Source: Millionella massiliensis (lineage in GTDB: Bacteria; Bacteroidota; Bacteroidia; Bacteroidales; Rikenellaceae). Taken from it: a stretch of 64,000 nucleotides of DNA. Under the pieces are notes generated by a model that worked only from the letters and a program-made list of their open reading frames with translations, was not told the DNA's origin and made no database searches. The DNA is taken from NCBI RefSeq assembly GCF_900104655.1, contig NZ_FNWD01000002.1, positions 2,278,246 through 2,342,245 of the forward strand. Direction: 5' to 3'. Shown piece after piece: positions 16,933-26,197 of the stretch (the stretch's first letter is position 1; each line of letters starts with the position of its first letter). Both the position numbers and the translations under genes were made by a program.

Positions 16933-17685
16933 ATGAAAAGATATGGATTGATCGGGTTTCCGCTCGGCCACTCCTTTTCGGCGAGCTATTTCGCCGACAA
17001 ATTCGCTGCATCGGGTCTCACCGGTGAGTGCTCGTACGAAAACTTCCCCATCGAACAGGTCGAGACGCTGCGTTCCGTGCTGCCCGCCGACATCCGTGGG
17101 TTTAACATTACGATTCCGCACAAACAGCACATTCTGCCGCTGCTGGCCGATATCGATCCCGAAGCCCGGGCGGTCGGAGCGGTCAACTGTGTGAAAGTGT
17201 TGCCGGACGGGGGCTTCAAGGGCTACAATACCGATGTTTACGGTTTTGAACTGTCGCTCCGCAAGATGCTCGCTGCACGGGGTGAGGAACTCACGTCGCT
17301 TCGGGCACTGGTGCTCGGAACGGGCGGCGCTGCGCAGGCTGTCCACCACGTACTCCGCAAACTCGGCATCGTGTATATCGAGGTGTCGCGGAATGCCGGC
17401 GGGCCGACCCGGCTGAGTTATGACCAGCTGACCCCCGAAATCATGGAGCAGCATCGCCTGATTGTCAATACCACGCCGCTCGGCATGTCGCCGCACGTCG
17501 AGGCGAAGGCTGCGCTGCCGTACGATGCCATCGGTTCGCAGCACTACCTCTACGATCTGATCTACAATCCGGCCGAAACCGCCTTCCTGCACGAAGGGCG
17601 TCTGCGCGGGGCGTGGGTCAAGAGCGGACTGGAGATGCTGGTGCTTCAGGCCGAACGCAGCTGGGAAATCTGGAACGAAGAGTAA
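16933..17685 (+). CDS. aroE: Shikimate dehydrogenase
   Basis: AroE reduces 3-dehydroshikimate to shikimate with NADPH in aromatic amino acid synthesis. At 250 residues it is slightly shorter than E. coli AroE. Visible family features are the substrate loop GFPLGHSFSASYF (8-20) and the catalytic lysine in FNITIPHKQH (about residue 64). The shikimate-binding GYNTDVYGF (about 97-105), the dinucleotide loop LGTGGAAQAVHH and INTTPLGMSP-like VNTTPLGM (about 177-184) complete the pattern. The start at ATG 16933 places the binding loop at the usual position. Confidence 0.95.
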   Translation: MKRYGLIGFPLGHSFSASYFADKFAASGLTGECSYENFPIEQVETLRSVLPADIRGFNITIPHKQHILPLLADIDPEARAVGAVNCVKVLPDGGFKGYNTDVYGFELSLRKMLAARGEELTSLRALVLGTGGAAQAVHHVLRKLGIVYIEVSRNAGGPTRLSYDQLTPEIMEQHRLIVNTTPLGMSPHVEAKAALPYDAIGSQHYLYDLIYNPAETAFLHEGRLRGAWVKSGLEMLVLQAERSWEIWNEE

Positions 17686-17786
17686 CGTCTCTCGTCGCCG
17701 GTGGAAAGTCTGTCGGCAACTGTCGAAGAAACAAAGCGTGTTCGGCGCGGTGCGACCGGCGTCGAGCGAGTTAAATCGTGTGTGAT

Positions 17787-18812
17787 ATGCAACATTTTGA
17801 ATGTGACTATCTGGAGGGGGCCCATCCGTTGATTCTGGAACGGATCGCGGCCGCCAACATGGAAAAAATAGCGGGCTACACGGAAGATGCCTATTGCGAG
17901 GCGGCACGTCGGAAGATTCGTCAGGCGTGCGGCTGTCCCGAAGCCGAGGTGCACTTCCTGGTGGGGGGCACGCAGACCAATGCTACGGTGATCGACGCGT
18001 TGCTGCGTCCGGCCGAAGGGGTGGTTGCGGCCGTCACGGGTCACGTGGCCCTGCACGAGGCCGGTGCGATCGAAGGGAGCGGTCACAAGGTGCTGACCCT
18101 GCCCCAGCGGGAGGGAAAGCTGCAGGCCGAAACGTTGCGCGAGTACCTGCGTGCCTTTTATGCCGATCCGACGTGGCGGCACATGGTGACGCCGGGAATG
18201 GTTTACCTCTCCCATCCGACGGAGTACGGTACGCTCTACACGCGGGCTGAACTGGAGGCGATTGCGGCGGTGTGTCGCGAGTATCATTTGCCGCTCTACC
18301 TCGATGGTGCCCGGCTCGGCTATGGACTGATGGCCGACGGTACGGACGTGACGCTGCAGACGCTGGCTGCCGTGTGCGATGTCTTCTACATTGGCGGAAC
18401 GAAGGTCGGTGCGTTGTTCGGTGAGGCGGTGGTTGTGCCGCGACCCGAGACGCTTCCCCGCTTCTTTACGGTCATGAAGCAGCACGGCGCTTTGCTGGCC
18501 AAGGGGTGGCTGTTGGGGTTGCAGTTCGATACGCTGTTTACGGACGGACTTTATTTCGAGATTTCGCGCCATGCTCTTGAAATGGCCGATCGGTTGAGGC
18601 GAGTGCTGGAGCAAAAGGGGTACACCTTCTACCTGCCGCCCTGTACCAACCAACTTTTTGTGACGATGGAGAGCAGCCGCGCCGAGGCGTTGAGCAGTCG
18701 GGTCGGCTTCAGCGTATGGGAGCAGACGCCCGATGGTCAGACGGTGATCCGGTTGGCGACCAGTTGGGCCACCCGGGCCGAAGATATCGATGCGCTGGCC
18801 GAATTGCTGTGA
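17787..18812 (+). CDS. Low-specificity L-threonine aldolase-like PLP enzyme
   Basis: A 341-residue fold-type I pyridoxal-phosphate enzyme (aldolase/beta-eliminating lyase family) predicted to cleave L-threonine or similar beta-hydroxy amino acids to glycine and an aldehyde. Features: GGTQTNATVIDALLRP (about 60-75, cofactor phosphate region), HEAGAIEGSGHKV (about 89-101), PLYLDGARLGYGL (about 168-180; aspartate for the pyridine nitrogen) and the Schiff-base lysine K206 in FYIGGTKVGALFGE. An in-frame GTG at 17778 is possible, but the ATG at 17787 is preferred. Exact substrate is uncertain. Confidence 0.85.
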   Translation: MQHFECDYLEGAHPLILERIAAANMEKIAGYTEDAYCEAARRKIRQACGCPEAEVHFLVGGTQTNATVIDALLRPAEGVVAAVTGHVALHEAGAIEGSGHKVLTLPQREGKLQAETLREYLRAFYADPTWRHMVTPGMVYLSHPTEYGTLYTRAELEAIAAVCREYHLPLYLDGARLGYGLMADGTDVTLQTLAAVCDVFYIGGTKVGALFGEAVVVPRPETLPRFFTVMKQHGALLAKGWLLGLQFDTLFTDGLYFEISRHALEMADRLRRVLEQKGYTFYLPPCTNQLFVTMESSRAEALSSRVGFSVWEQTPDGQTVIRLATSWATRAEDIDALAELL

Positions 18813-19082
18813 TGCACTGGAGATGGGGGGCCGGGGCGGATGTGCTCGTTTGGAGCTGTTAGCCGGTTGAGTGTGTGGGGTAAGAGGGGTAGGTTGGTCG
18901 AACGGTTGTGATGTGGTCTGGACGGGCGTCCGAATTGACCGGTTTTCAACCGGCGGCCGGGGGCTTTGCGGGCTGAGGGGGGCGCTATGGGTAACTGAAT
19001 GGTCTCGTGATGCAGTTTTGCGGGAGATGTGTCGCTCTGCGGGAGGTCTTTGGGGGGAGATGGGTTTTGTCGCCGATATTCG
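18813..19082. other. Intergenic region before trkH
   Basis: With the leader up to 19131 this is about 320 bases. G/T-rich on the plus strand, nothing recognised except the -7 box at 19083. Confidence 0.5.
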
Positions 19083-19090
19083 TATCTTTG
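19083..19090 (+). promoter_or_regulatory. -7 box for trkH
   Basis: TATCTTTG, exact TAnnTTTG match, 41 bases before the ATG; -33 element not recognisable. Confidence 0.45.
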
Positions 19091-19131
19091 ACTTTCCGGT
19101 CTGTTGCCGGTCCTGTAATGTGTCGTAGGGT

Positions 19132-20952
19132 ATGAAACAGCCTGTCGATAATCTGTTGTCGCGTCTGCGACTGTGGGTGCTCCGGGGGGTCGAAATCCTG
19201 ATCCTGCTGATTAGTATCGTCGCTCCCTGTGGGGTGGTCTATATGTTCGGTTTTCCGCAGACGCCCGTGACGCTGCGCTATCTGGAGGCCGGTTACCAAA
19301 GCCTGCTGATTCTGATGTGGCTGGCCATGACCTTCCGGATCCTGCTGGGTGACACCTCGTCCGACAACAATACACGGCTCAACAAGCGCAATCGCTCGAT
19401 TCTGTTCGGCGCTTATGTCGTTCTGACGCTCATCGCCATCTTTAACCTCGCGCTGCGGTATCACTGGTTGGCTCACGACGCCTTTCTGAACACGGTCAGT
19501 GCTCCCTGGGCCGTGATTGCAACGCTGTTGATCGTCTCGTTTCTCGAACTGGCTCGCGCTGTGTCGGGCCTGCTGACGCGCAGGGTCAACCCTTCGTCAA
19601 TCCTGGCGGGCAGCTTCCTGCTGATTATTCTGGTCGGTTCCGGCCTGCTGATGCTTCCCAACTGTACGTATCGCGGTATCTCGTATGTAGATTCGCTGTT
19701 TACGGCCGCCAGTGCCGTGTGTGTCACGGGGCTGACGTCGGTCAGTGTGGCCGATGTCTTTACGACCACCGGTCAAACCGTTATCTTGATTCTGATTCAG
19801 ATTGGCGGTCTCGGTATCATGACCATCACCAGTTTTTTCAGCCTCTTTTTCATGGGGCAGACCTCGCTCAAAAGCCAGCTCCAGCTGGGCGACCTCTTCA
19901 GCAGCGATACGATGGGCGGTCTGGGGCGCACGCTGGTCAAGATTATTGCCGTGACGCTTTCGGTCGAGGCGCTCGGGGCGCTGTTGCTGTATGGGGTCGT
20001 CGAGGGGCAGCCCGGTTTCGAGACGGGAGGGCGGACGCTCTTTTTCTCGGTCTTTCACAGCGTCTCGGCGTTCTGCAATGCCGGATTCTCGACCCTGCCC
20101 GACAGCCTGCACGATGTGGCGGTGCGTCACATGTGGGAGGTGCCGATGATTATTTCGTGGCTGGTCATCTTCGGGGGAATCGGCTTCCCGATCTTCTCGA
20201 ATATCCTTTCGGTGGTCGGCCGGAAGTTGAAAAATCTCCTGCGCTTTCTGCGGCGCCGGCCGCCTGTGCGTTACCCCCATCAGCTCAGTCTGAACAGCTA
20301 TATTGTGCTCCGGATGACGGTGATTCTGTTGCTGAGCAGTTGGATCTTTATGCTGGTGGCCGAGTGGAACCATTCGCTGGCTGAATTCTCACTGGCCGAA
20401 AAACTCTCGCAGGGCTTTCTGGCGGCGGTGACGCCGCGTACGGCGGGCTTCTACGGGGTCGATATGAGCCGGATGCTGCCCGTGAGCCTCATACTGACCA
20501 TGGTGCTGATGTGGATCGGCGGTGCACCTCAGTCTACGGCGGGCGGGATCAAGGTGACGACTTTCTACCTGATGTTCCGGAACGTGATGGCCAACATCCG
20601 GGGAACGTCGACTATCAATGTGCACAAACGTGAAATTCCGTCGAACTCCGTTCGCCGTGCTTTTGCCATGGTGGGCGGTTCGCTGATCGTTCTGGTGGTG
20701 GGGGTGATGCTGCTGGCTCTGTGCGAACCCGATATCGAGGTGTCGAAACTGGCCTTCGAGGCGGTGGCGGCGCTCGGAACGGCAGGACTCAGCCTCGGGA
20801 TAACTCCCGAATTGGGAACGGGAGCCAAACTGGTGCTGATTGTCATGATGTTTGCCGGGCGTGTGGGGATCATCGGGGTGCTGATGGCGGTGGTGCGTCC
20901 CCAGCCGTCGCAACCGTACAGTTATCCGCACGACGATATTCTGATAAACTGA
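19132..20952 (+). CDS. trkH: TrkH/KtrB-type potassium channel subunit
   Basis: A 606-residue membrane protein that forms the K+ permeation path of Trk/Ktr systems. Four selectivity-filter loops are visible: SAVCVTGLTSV (around residue 199), SAFCNAGFSTL (around 313), TPRTAGFYGVD (around 433) and LGTAGLSLGIT (around 549). Each carries the filter glycine, as expected for the four-fold M1-P-M2 repeat. An extra N-terminal region with about four hydrophobic segments (about 1-145) precedes the channel core, longer than in KtrB. The RCK partner is probably the TrkA at 581-1273, 18 kb away on the other strand. Confidence 0.93.
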   Translation: MKQPVDNLLSRLRLWVLRGVEILILLISIVAPCGVVYMFGFPQTPVTLRYLEAGYQSLLILMWLAMTFRILLGDTSSDNNTRLNKRNRSILFGAYVVLTLIAIFNLALRYHWLAHDAFLNTVSAPWAVIATLLIVSFLELARAVSGLLTRRVNPSSILAGSFLLIILVGSGLLMLPNCTYRGISYVDSLFTAASAVCVTGLTSVSVADVFTTTGQTVILILIQIGGLGIMTITSFFSLFFMGQTSLKSQLQLGDLFSSDTMGGLGRTLVKIIAVTLSVEALGALLLYGVVEGQPGFETGGRTLFFSVFHSVSAFCNAGFSTLPDSLHDVAVRHMWEVPMIISWLVIFGGIGFPIFSNILSVVGRKLKNLLRFLRRRPPVRYPHQLSLNSYIVLRMTVILLLSSWIFMLVAEWNHSLAEFSLAEKLSQGFLAAVTPRTAGFYGVDMSRMLPVSLILTMVLMWIGGAPQSTAGGIKVTTFYLMFRNVMANIRGTSTINVHKREIPSNSVRRAFAMVGGSLIVLVVGVMLLALCEPDIEVSKLAFEAVAALGTAGLSLGITPELGTGAKLVLIVMMFAGRVGIIGVLMAVVRPQPSQPYSYPHDDILIN

Positions 20953-21438
20953 TTCCCCGGTCGGTCGAAACTGGCGTGGATGGGACGGGCCGTGGTGTGG
21001 ATTATTTACTGTTGAGAGGGGTGGCGAAGAATAGCGGTGCCGGCGAGGAACGGTGTGTCGGTCTCTGTGCACGGCGGAGTTTGCTGGCAGAAGATCTGTT
21101 CCGAAGCGGAACGTTGTCTATTCCTTAATCTTATGATGGGTTGCCATTTCTTGGCGACCCTTGCACGGTTTCTGTGTGGACGAATCTCCGTACGATCTGC
21201 CGAACAATGCTGCCTCGTGTCGGCGGGCGTTACGTGGGGGGATATGTCTGCTGAGGAGCTGGCAGATTGATCGGGCCTGTAGCGAGTGGGCGATGGTTGG
21301 AGGGATGCTGACGGTTGAAGGTTGCGGGTCGCCGGGGGCAGCATGAAAGGCGGACGAGCGGCCCAAGGGGGGCGGCAGGCTGGTGCAATCCAGCCACCGT
21401 GCTCGGGTAAACCGTTGCGTTCGGAGGGGAAAAGTGCT
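20953..21438. other. Intergenic region, convergent trkH/tonB
   Basis: Almost 490 bases without a supported gene, RNA or terminator. The left half is G/T-rich on the plus strand. Short frames here have no coding character. Confidence 0.55.
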
Positions 21439-22419
21439 CTACTGAGCTACGAATACGTAGGTGATGGTTCCGCGCTGGCGCTCCGGAGCGCTGCCGTCGG
21501 CGTTGAACGAGGAGGCACGGGCTGCCTGAAGGGCCCGCTCGGCGATACACTCGCCGGGTGAGGCTTTTTCCACTTCGGCTCCGATTACTTCGCCGTTGCG
21601 GTTGACTGTGATGCCCACGACCACCGTTCCGCCCTCGCGGCACTGATAGGCCGGTACGTGCAGGTAGGTGGCGGTACGGCCGGCCAGGTCGTAGGAAACG
21701 GTGACGTTACCCTGAACCTTGACTGTCTGGTTCTCGGAGGTGCTTTTGTCGGACTTGTTGGTCGAGGCGGCCTTCTGCGGTTTGCTTCGTTTGGACATGG
21801 CGGCGATTTCGTCCATCCCCGAACGGAAGGCCTGTTGGCCGGCCGCAAGTTCCTGTTGTACGCGCTCGGCTTCGGCCAGCAGTTTGTCGGCCTGGGTGCC
21901 TCGGTCGTCCTTGAGGGTGACGTCCATCTTGGCGTTCTGGTCCGAGGCGCGGTTCATTACCTGTTCGTATTGTCCGGGATCGATCTCTTCGACCGGTTTT
22001 TTCTCCTGCTCTTCGGGTTCGGGCTGTTCCGGCTCGTCGGGATCGACCAGATCGACATACATGGTCGTCGTGGGGTTTTCGAATACGACGATCTTGTAGG
22101 ATACGAACAGAATGGCTGCAATCAGATAGAGTACCACGGTCACCAGCAGACCGACGCGGTGGCGGTAGACCCATTCGCCGGCATCGCTGCGGCGGCGCGC
22201 CTGTTCGAACGGCAGGGGGATCCGGTTCGGATCGGGTGCCGGACGACGCGGGGGCGGCGGAACGGGAGGCTGTCCCGGAGCCTGGGGACGCTGGGCATGA
22301 GCCGGTCGAGGCGTGGGGGCCGACGTTTGTTGCGGTTGCACGTGACGCCGACCGCCCATGTGGAACAGGCGGTTGCCCGACGAGGCGGGTTTGCGTGGAT
22401 TATCTTCGGGTTGACTCAT
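21439..22419 (-). CDS. TonB-family energy transducer
   Basis: A 326-residue inner-membrane protein that would couple proton-motive force to outer-membrane receptors. Residues 1-85 are an unusually long cytoplasmic part rich in Pro, Arg and Gln. One membrane helix lies at about 89-108 (GLLVTVVLYLIAAILFVSY). A Pro/Glu-rich periplasmic spacer (about 125-150; DPDEPEQPEPEEQEKKP) and a coiled Gln/Glu-rich segment follow. The C-terminal domain (about 240-326) has TonB_C features: GGTVVVGITVNRNGEVIGAE, then ALQAARASSFN and a final ITYVFVAQ strand. No ExbB/ExbD genes are near it. Confidence 0.85.
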   Translation of the reverse strand: MSQPEDNPRKPASSGNRLFHMGGRRHVQPQQTSAPTPRPAHAQRPQAPGQPPVPPPPRRPAPDPNRIPLPFEQARRRSDAGEWVYRHRVGLLVTVVLYLIAAILFVSYKIVVFENPTTTMYVDLVDPDEPEQPEPEEQEKKPVEEIDPGQYEQVMNRASDQNAKMDVTLKDDRGTQADKLLAEAERVQQELAAGQQAFRSGMDEIAAMSKRSKPQKAASTNKSDKSTSENQTVKVQGNVTVSYDLAGRTATYLHVPAYQCREGGTVVVGITVNRNGEVIGAEVEKASPGECIAERALQAARASSFNADGSAPERQRGTITYVFVAQ

Positions 22420-22855
22420 GCGCCCGCAAAGTTAATAAAATTCGGTCGATATATCCGGCTTGGGATGATTTCCGGCTCACGGAAGGGGTAGTATGGCGCA
22501 TGACAGTCGAAGGGTGTGTGGAGACGGGCTGTGGCTGGGGGTGTTCCGTTTTTATGGAACTGCCTCATGGTGAGATGGAATATTCGGGAGAAGAGCGGGG
22601 TGCTTCCCGGTTGGGCCGATTTGGTCCGATTCGGTTGAAAAGCGTTGCAAATCAGTCTTGTGTGTCGAACTTCGGAAGTCAATGATTCGGCCGGGTGGGG
22701 CAGTGTCCCGGGCCTGGGCTCAGCGGCCGAAATGGCTGGAATTTACGTGGGCCGATTCGGTGCTTTTCACAGTGGATACGCGAAAATTCCGTGCCGCATT
22801 CGGCCGAATCCCCGAATCGGGAAGATAACAGATTAGCAGAATGTTATTTTTTTAA
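22420..22855. other. Intergenic region, divergent tonB/lpxC
   Basis: About 440 bases with no supported gene. The last 60 bases are AT-rich and carry the lpxC promoter; the rest is G-rich with no clear structure. Confidence 0.55.
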
Positions 22856-22863
22856 TAACTTTG
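22856..22863 (+). promoter_or_regulatory. -7 box of the lpxC-lpxA operon
   Basis: TAACTTTG, exact TAnnTTTG match, 19 bases before the ATG at 22883. The AT-rich stretch before it has only a weak TTAG at -33. Confidence 0.6.
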
Positions 22864-22882
22864 CCCCAAAATCAAATAAAAT

Positions 22883-24277
22883 ATGACAGACAAACAGCAT
22901 ACGCTCAGCGCACCCGTCACCCTCACCGGAACGGGACTGCACACTGGCGCGACTGTGAACCTCACGATACAGCCGGCTCCCGAAGGTCACGGGATTAAAT
23001 TCTGTCGGACCGACCTCGAAGGACGACCCCTGATCGACGCTACGGCCGACAATGTGGCGCAGACTTCGCGCAGTACCCTGCTCAAGAAAGGCGACGCCAC
23101 CGTCTCGACCGTCGAACACCTGATGGCCGCCCTATGGGGTTGTGGCGTGGACAACGCCCTGGTCGAAGTTGACGGCGGCGAAGTGCCCATCGTCGATGGT
23201 TCGGCCATGCCCTGGGTCAAACTCATCAGCCAGGCCGGTGTCGTTGAGCAGAAAGCCAAACGTAAATATTACGAAATTACTGAAAAAACGACTCTTACGC
23301 TCGACAACGGTCGCGAAATCATCGCCTATCCGGACGATTCGTTCTCGGTGGTGGTCAACGTCGATTTCAACTCCAAAGTCGTCGGGAAACAATACGCCGT
23401 CTTCACGCCCCAAAGCGAAGAGGACTTTGCAAACGAGGTGGCTCCCAGCCGCACGTTCGTCTTCCTCCACGAGATCGAACCCCTGATTCAGAACAACATG
23501 ATCAAGGGCGGCGACCTGGACAACGCCATCGTGATCGTCGAACAGCCGGTCGATGCCGCCAAGGCTGCCGAAATCGGCAAACTCTTCGGCCGCGAAGGGG
23601 TGGCTGCCGACCGTCAGGGCTACCTGAACAACCTCGAGCTGCATTTCGACAACGAAATCGCCCGCCACAAGCTGCTCGACCTGCTGGGCGACCTCGCGCT
23701 GGTCGGCACCCGCATCAAGGGACGCATCTTTGCTACGCGTCCCGGGCACAAGGCCAATACCGAATTCGCGAAACTGTTGCGTAAAAACATCAAACGCGAC
23801 GCCGATAAACCGACCTTCAAATACGATCCGAACGTCGAACCTGTGTACGACATCAACCGCATCAAGGCAACCCTGCCGCACCGTCCGCCGTTCCTGCTGG
23901 TCGACAAGATTATCCACATCACCGAAGACGAAGTGGTAGGGATCAAGAACGTGACCATGAACGAACCCTTCTTCGTGGGCCACTTCCCCGATGAACCGGT
24001 GATGCCCGGCGTGCTCCAGATCGAAGCCATGGCTCAGTGCGGCGGTATTCTGGCCCTCAGCACCGTGCCCGATCCCGAAAACTACTCGACCTACTTCATG
24101 ACCATCGACGGCGTGAAATACCGCCACAAGGTTGTCCCCGGAGATACCCTCCAGTTCGAGTTGCGCCTCTCGGAACCCATCCGTCGCGGTATCGTCAAGA
24201 TGGATGCCCGGGCCTATATCGGCGATACGCTCGCTGCCGAAGCCAAACTGATGGCCCTCATCACCAAAAACAAATAA
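22883..24277 (+). CDS. lpxC: Bifunctional LpxC deacetylase / FabZ dehydratase
   Basis: A 464-residue fusion typical of Bacteroidota. Residues 1-300 are LpxC, the zinc enzyme that deacetylates UDP-3-O-acyl-GlcNAc and commits it to lipid A: GTGLHTGATVNLTI (15-28), zinc ligand H79 in VEHLMAAL, and HKLLDLLGDLAL (about 260-271). Residues about 315-464 are FabZ, the (3R)-hydroxyacyl-ACP dehydratase of fatty acid synthesis, with catalytic H367 in FFVGHFPDEPVMPG and E381 in QIEAMAQ. The fusion links the enzymes that compete for hydroxyacyl-ACP. lpxA follows after 31 bases, so the two are an operon. Confidence 0.97.
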   Translation: MTDKQHTLSAPVTLTGTGLHTGATVNLTIQPAPEGHGIKFCRTDLEGRPLIDATADNVAQTSRSTLLKKGDATVSTVEHLMAALWGCGVDNALVEVDGGEVPIVDGSAMPWVKLISQAGVVEQKAKRKYYEITEKTTLTLDNGREIIAYPDDSFSVVVNVDFNSKVVGKQYAVFTPQSEEDFANEVAPSRTFVFLHEIEPLIQNNMIKGGDLDNAIVIVEQPVDAAKAAEIGKLFGREGVAADRQGYLNNLELHFDNEIARHKLLDLLGDLALVGTRIKGRIFATRPGHKANTEFAKLLRKNIKRDADKPTFKYDPNVEPVYDINRIKATLPHRPPFLLVDKIIHITEDEVVGIKNVTMNEPFFVGHFPDEPVMPGVLQIEAMAQCGGILALSTVPDPENYSTYFMTIDGVKYRHKVVPGDTLQFELRLSEPIRRGIVKMDARAYIGDTLAAEAKLMALITKNK

Positions 24278-24308
24278 GGAGTAAGAACTTTTAGCTTTCA
24301 GAAAAGTT

Positions 24309-25112
24309 ATGATACATCCCTTGGCCTATGTCCATCCGGACGCTAAACTGGGCGAAAACGTCACCGTAGAGCCTTTTGCTTACATCGCCGGCAAGGTGAC
24401 CATCGGCGACGGATGCTGGATCGGACCGAACGCCATTGTCAACGACGGAGCGATTCTCGGTAAGGAGTGTAAAATCTTCAGCGGCGCGGTAGTGGCCGGC
24501 ATTCCGCAGGACCTGAAGTTCCGCGGCGAAGAGACCACCGCCGTCATCGGCGACCGTACCATGATCCGCGAATGCGCCACCGTCAACCGCGGTACCGCAG
24601 CGAAAGGAACCACCATCGTCGGCAGCGATACGCTGATTATGGCCTACGCCCATGTCGGACACGACTGCGTGGTCGGTAATCACTGCATCCTGGCCAACAA
24701 CGTCTCGCTTGCCGGAGAGGTCGAAATGGACGACTGGGCCATCCTTGGCGGACATACCGCCATCCACCAGTTCTGCCGCATCGGCAAACACGCCATGACC
24801 AGCGGCGGTACGATGGTCGGAAAGGATATTCCTCCCTATATCAAAGTTGCTCACAATCCGGCTTCCTACGTGGGTGTCAACTCGATCGGTCTGCGCCGTC
24901 GCGGCTTTACCAGCGAGCAGATCAACGAAATCATGGACATCTGCCGCATCATGTTCCAGAACGGCTACTCTTACGGCAAGGCATGTAAGATTCTGGAAGA
25001 ACAGATGCCCGACTCGGAAGCGAAACGCGAAATGCTGACCTTCTTTGCCGGCTCGAAACGCGGCGCCATCAAACCCTATCAGACCCGCACCAAGGATCAG
25101 GACGAAGAGTAA
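24309..25112 (+). CDS. lpxA: UDP-N-acetylglucosamine acyltransferase
   Basis: LpxA transfers a hydroxyacyl chain from ACP to UDP-GlcNAc, the first step of lipid A synthesis. The 267-residue protein begins with hexapeptide repeats of a left-handed beta-helix (IHPLAYVHPDAKLGENVTV onward, to about residue 190). It has the catalytic histidine H118 in HVGHDCVVGNHC and the GGHTAIHQFCRIGKHAM strand, and ends with the usual helical trimer domain (about 195-255, GLRRRGFTSEQINEI). Downstream of lpxC-fabZ in the order expected for the pathway. Confidence 0.97.
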   Translation: MIHPLAYVHPDAKLGENVTVEPFAYIAGKVTIGDGCWIGPNAIVNDGAILGKECKIFSGAVVAGIPQDLKFRGEETTAVIGDRTMIRECATVNRGTAAKGTTIVGSDTLIMAYAHVGHDCVVGNHCILANNVSLAGEVEMDDWAILGGHTAIHQFCRIGKHAMTSGGTMVGKDIPPYIKVAHNPASYVGVNSIGLRRRGFTSEQINEIMDICRIMFQNGYSYGKACKILEEQMPDSEAKREMLTFFAGSKRGAIKPYQTRTKDQDEE

Positions 25113-25258
25113 TTCGTTGCCGGGTCAGCCCGTCGGGGCCGCTGCGAGAGAGAATGTGTGCATGGCGAGACTCGATGGTATAGTTGTGGGGTTTGGAGTG
25201 CGTCAGGACAGGAGTCTGCAGGGGACGTTCCGCCAGAAAGAAAGTCAAACCGGATATG

Positions 25259-25299
25259 AAACAAGGGGTATTCCACGAAGGAATGCCCCTTGTTGTGTG
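25259..25299 (+). terminator. Terminator of lpxC-lpxA
   Basis: 15-bp arms AACAAGGGGTATTCC (25260-25274) and GGAATGCCCCTTGTT (25280-25294), one G-T pair at most, 5-nt loop. The U tract is poor (GTGTGA), so efficiency is uncertain. Confidence 0.7.
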
Positions 25300-25419
25300 A
25301 AAGAGGATAATAAATCCATTTGTTTGTCGTTTCTTCGGTACAGATGGCTTGTGCCGCGATTCCCTCCGCCACGCGGAGCGGCATTTCGTGCGTGGCGGGA
25401 ATAAAGATTTGAGAGACAA

Positions 25420-25451
25420 TTTGCATAACTGCATAAGAATATGTATATTTG
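25420..25451 (+). promoter_or_regulatory. Promoter of rimP-nusA-infB
   Basis: TTTG (25420-25423), 20-nt spacer, TATATTTG (25444-25451): an ideal Bacteroidota promoter. Transcription would begin near 25457, about 80 bases before the rimP ATG. Confidence 0.85.
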
Positions 25452-25454
25452 CAG

Positions 25455-25515
25455 CGTTACGGGTGAAAATCCGTAACGGGGGATTCTTGAAACGGGGGTG
25501 ATTAACCTCCGTTTC
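25455..25515 (+). promoter_or_regulatory. Structured 5' leader of the rimP operon
   Basis: Two successive hairpins fill the leader. The first is CGTTACGG (25455-25462) with CCGTAACG (25471-25478). The second is an 11-bp stem (25489-25499 with 25505-25515; one G-U pair, 5-nt loop) followed by CTGTTTTAA. The second resembles an attenuator with a weak U tract. Autoregulation of the operon is inference. Confidence 0.5.
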
Positions 25516-25537
25516 CTGTTTTAAAGCCCGATCGTTT

Positions 25538-26125
25538 ATGGATACCAAAGCAATCATACGCGACACTGTCGCCACCGTCGTCGAAGGTGAAAACTCTGCA
25601 TGGGCCGAAAAAGGCTTCTTCGTGGTCGATGTCCTCTGCAAAGGAGCGGCTGGCGACGAAATCGAAGTGAGCCTCGACTGCGACGGCGAACAGACCGGTG
25701 TCGGCATCGAAGACTGTGCCCAAATCAGCCGCGAAATCGGCGAACGCCTCGTGGAACGGCTGCCCAAAACCACCGTCGATGGCGTCGAACAGGAAGCCGA
25801 CTTTTCGCTGACCGTGATGTCGGCCGGACTCGGACAGCCCCTGCGGTTGGGACGGCAGTATCAGAAACTGATGCGGCGCGCCCTCGAACGGGAGAGTCTC
25901 CCGCGCGTCGATGTCCTCTTTAAGGATGGCCGTAAGCTGAACGGCGCCGTCCTCTGCGGAATCGGCTACGGAGGCGGTGATGCCGATTGTCCCTCTGCCA
26001 TCGAAGTGATGTATGAGGTCAAAGAGCTGCTGCCCGGGAAAAAACGCAAGGAGCTGGTCGAAAAGCACGAGCAGATCGCCCTGGAAGAGACCAAGGCTGT
26101 GACTGAATACTTCGAATTCAAATAA
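25538..26125 (+). CDS. rimP: Ribosome maturation factor
   Basis: RimP helps assemble the 30S subunit. The 195-residue protein is longer than E. coli RimP. It has the two-domain layout: an N-terminal alpha/beta domain (about 1-100) with GFFVVDVLCKG and IEDCAQISREIGERL, where the cysteine-containing helix is typical, and LTVMSAGLGQPLRLGRQYQKL (about 90-110), equivalent to the conserved SPG motif. A C-terminal Sm-like barrel spans about 115-195. The annotation is strengthened by position, as the first gene of rimP-nusA-infB. Confidence 0.9.
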   Translation: MDTKAIIRDTVATVVEGENSAWAEKGFFVVDVLCKGAAGDEIEVSLDCDGEQTGVGIEDCAQISREIGERLVERLPKTTVDGVEQEADFSLTVMSAGLGQPLRLGRQYQKLMRRALERESLPRVDVLFKDGRKLNGAVLCGIGYGGGDADCPSAIEVMYEVKELLPGKKRKELVEKHEQIALEETKAVTEYFEFK

Positions 26126-26197
26126 CGCAATTAAAAAACAAAATCATATACCAACACCCCGTGTCCGGCAGGGCCGGGGAGATGCAGAAAAAGAGCG

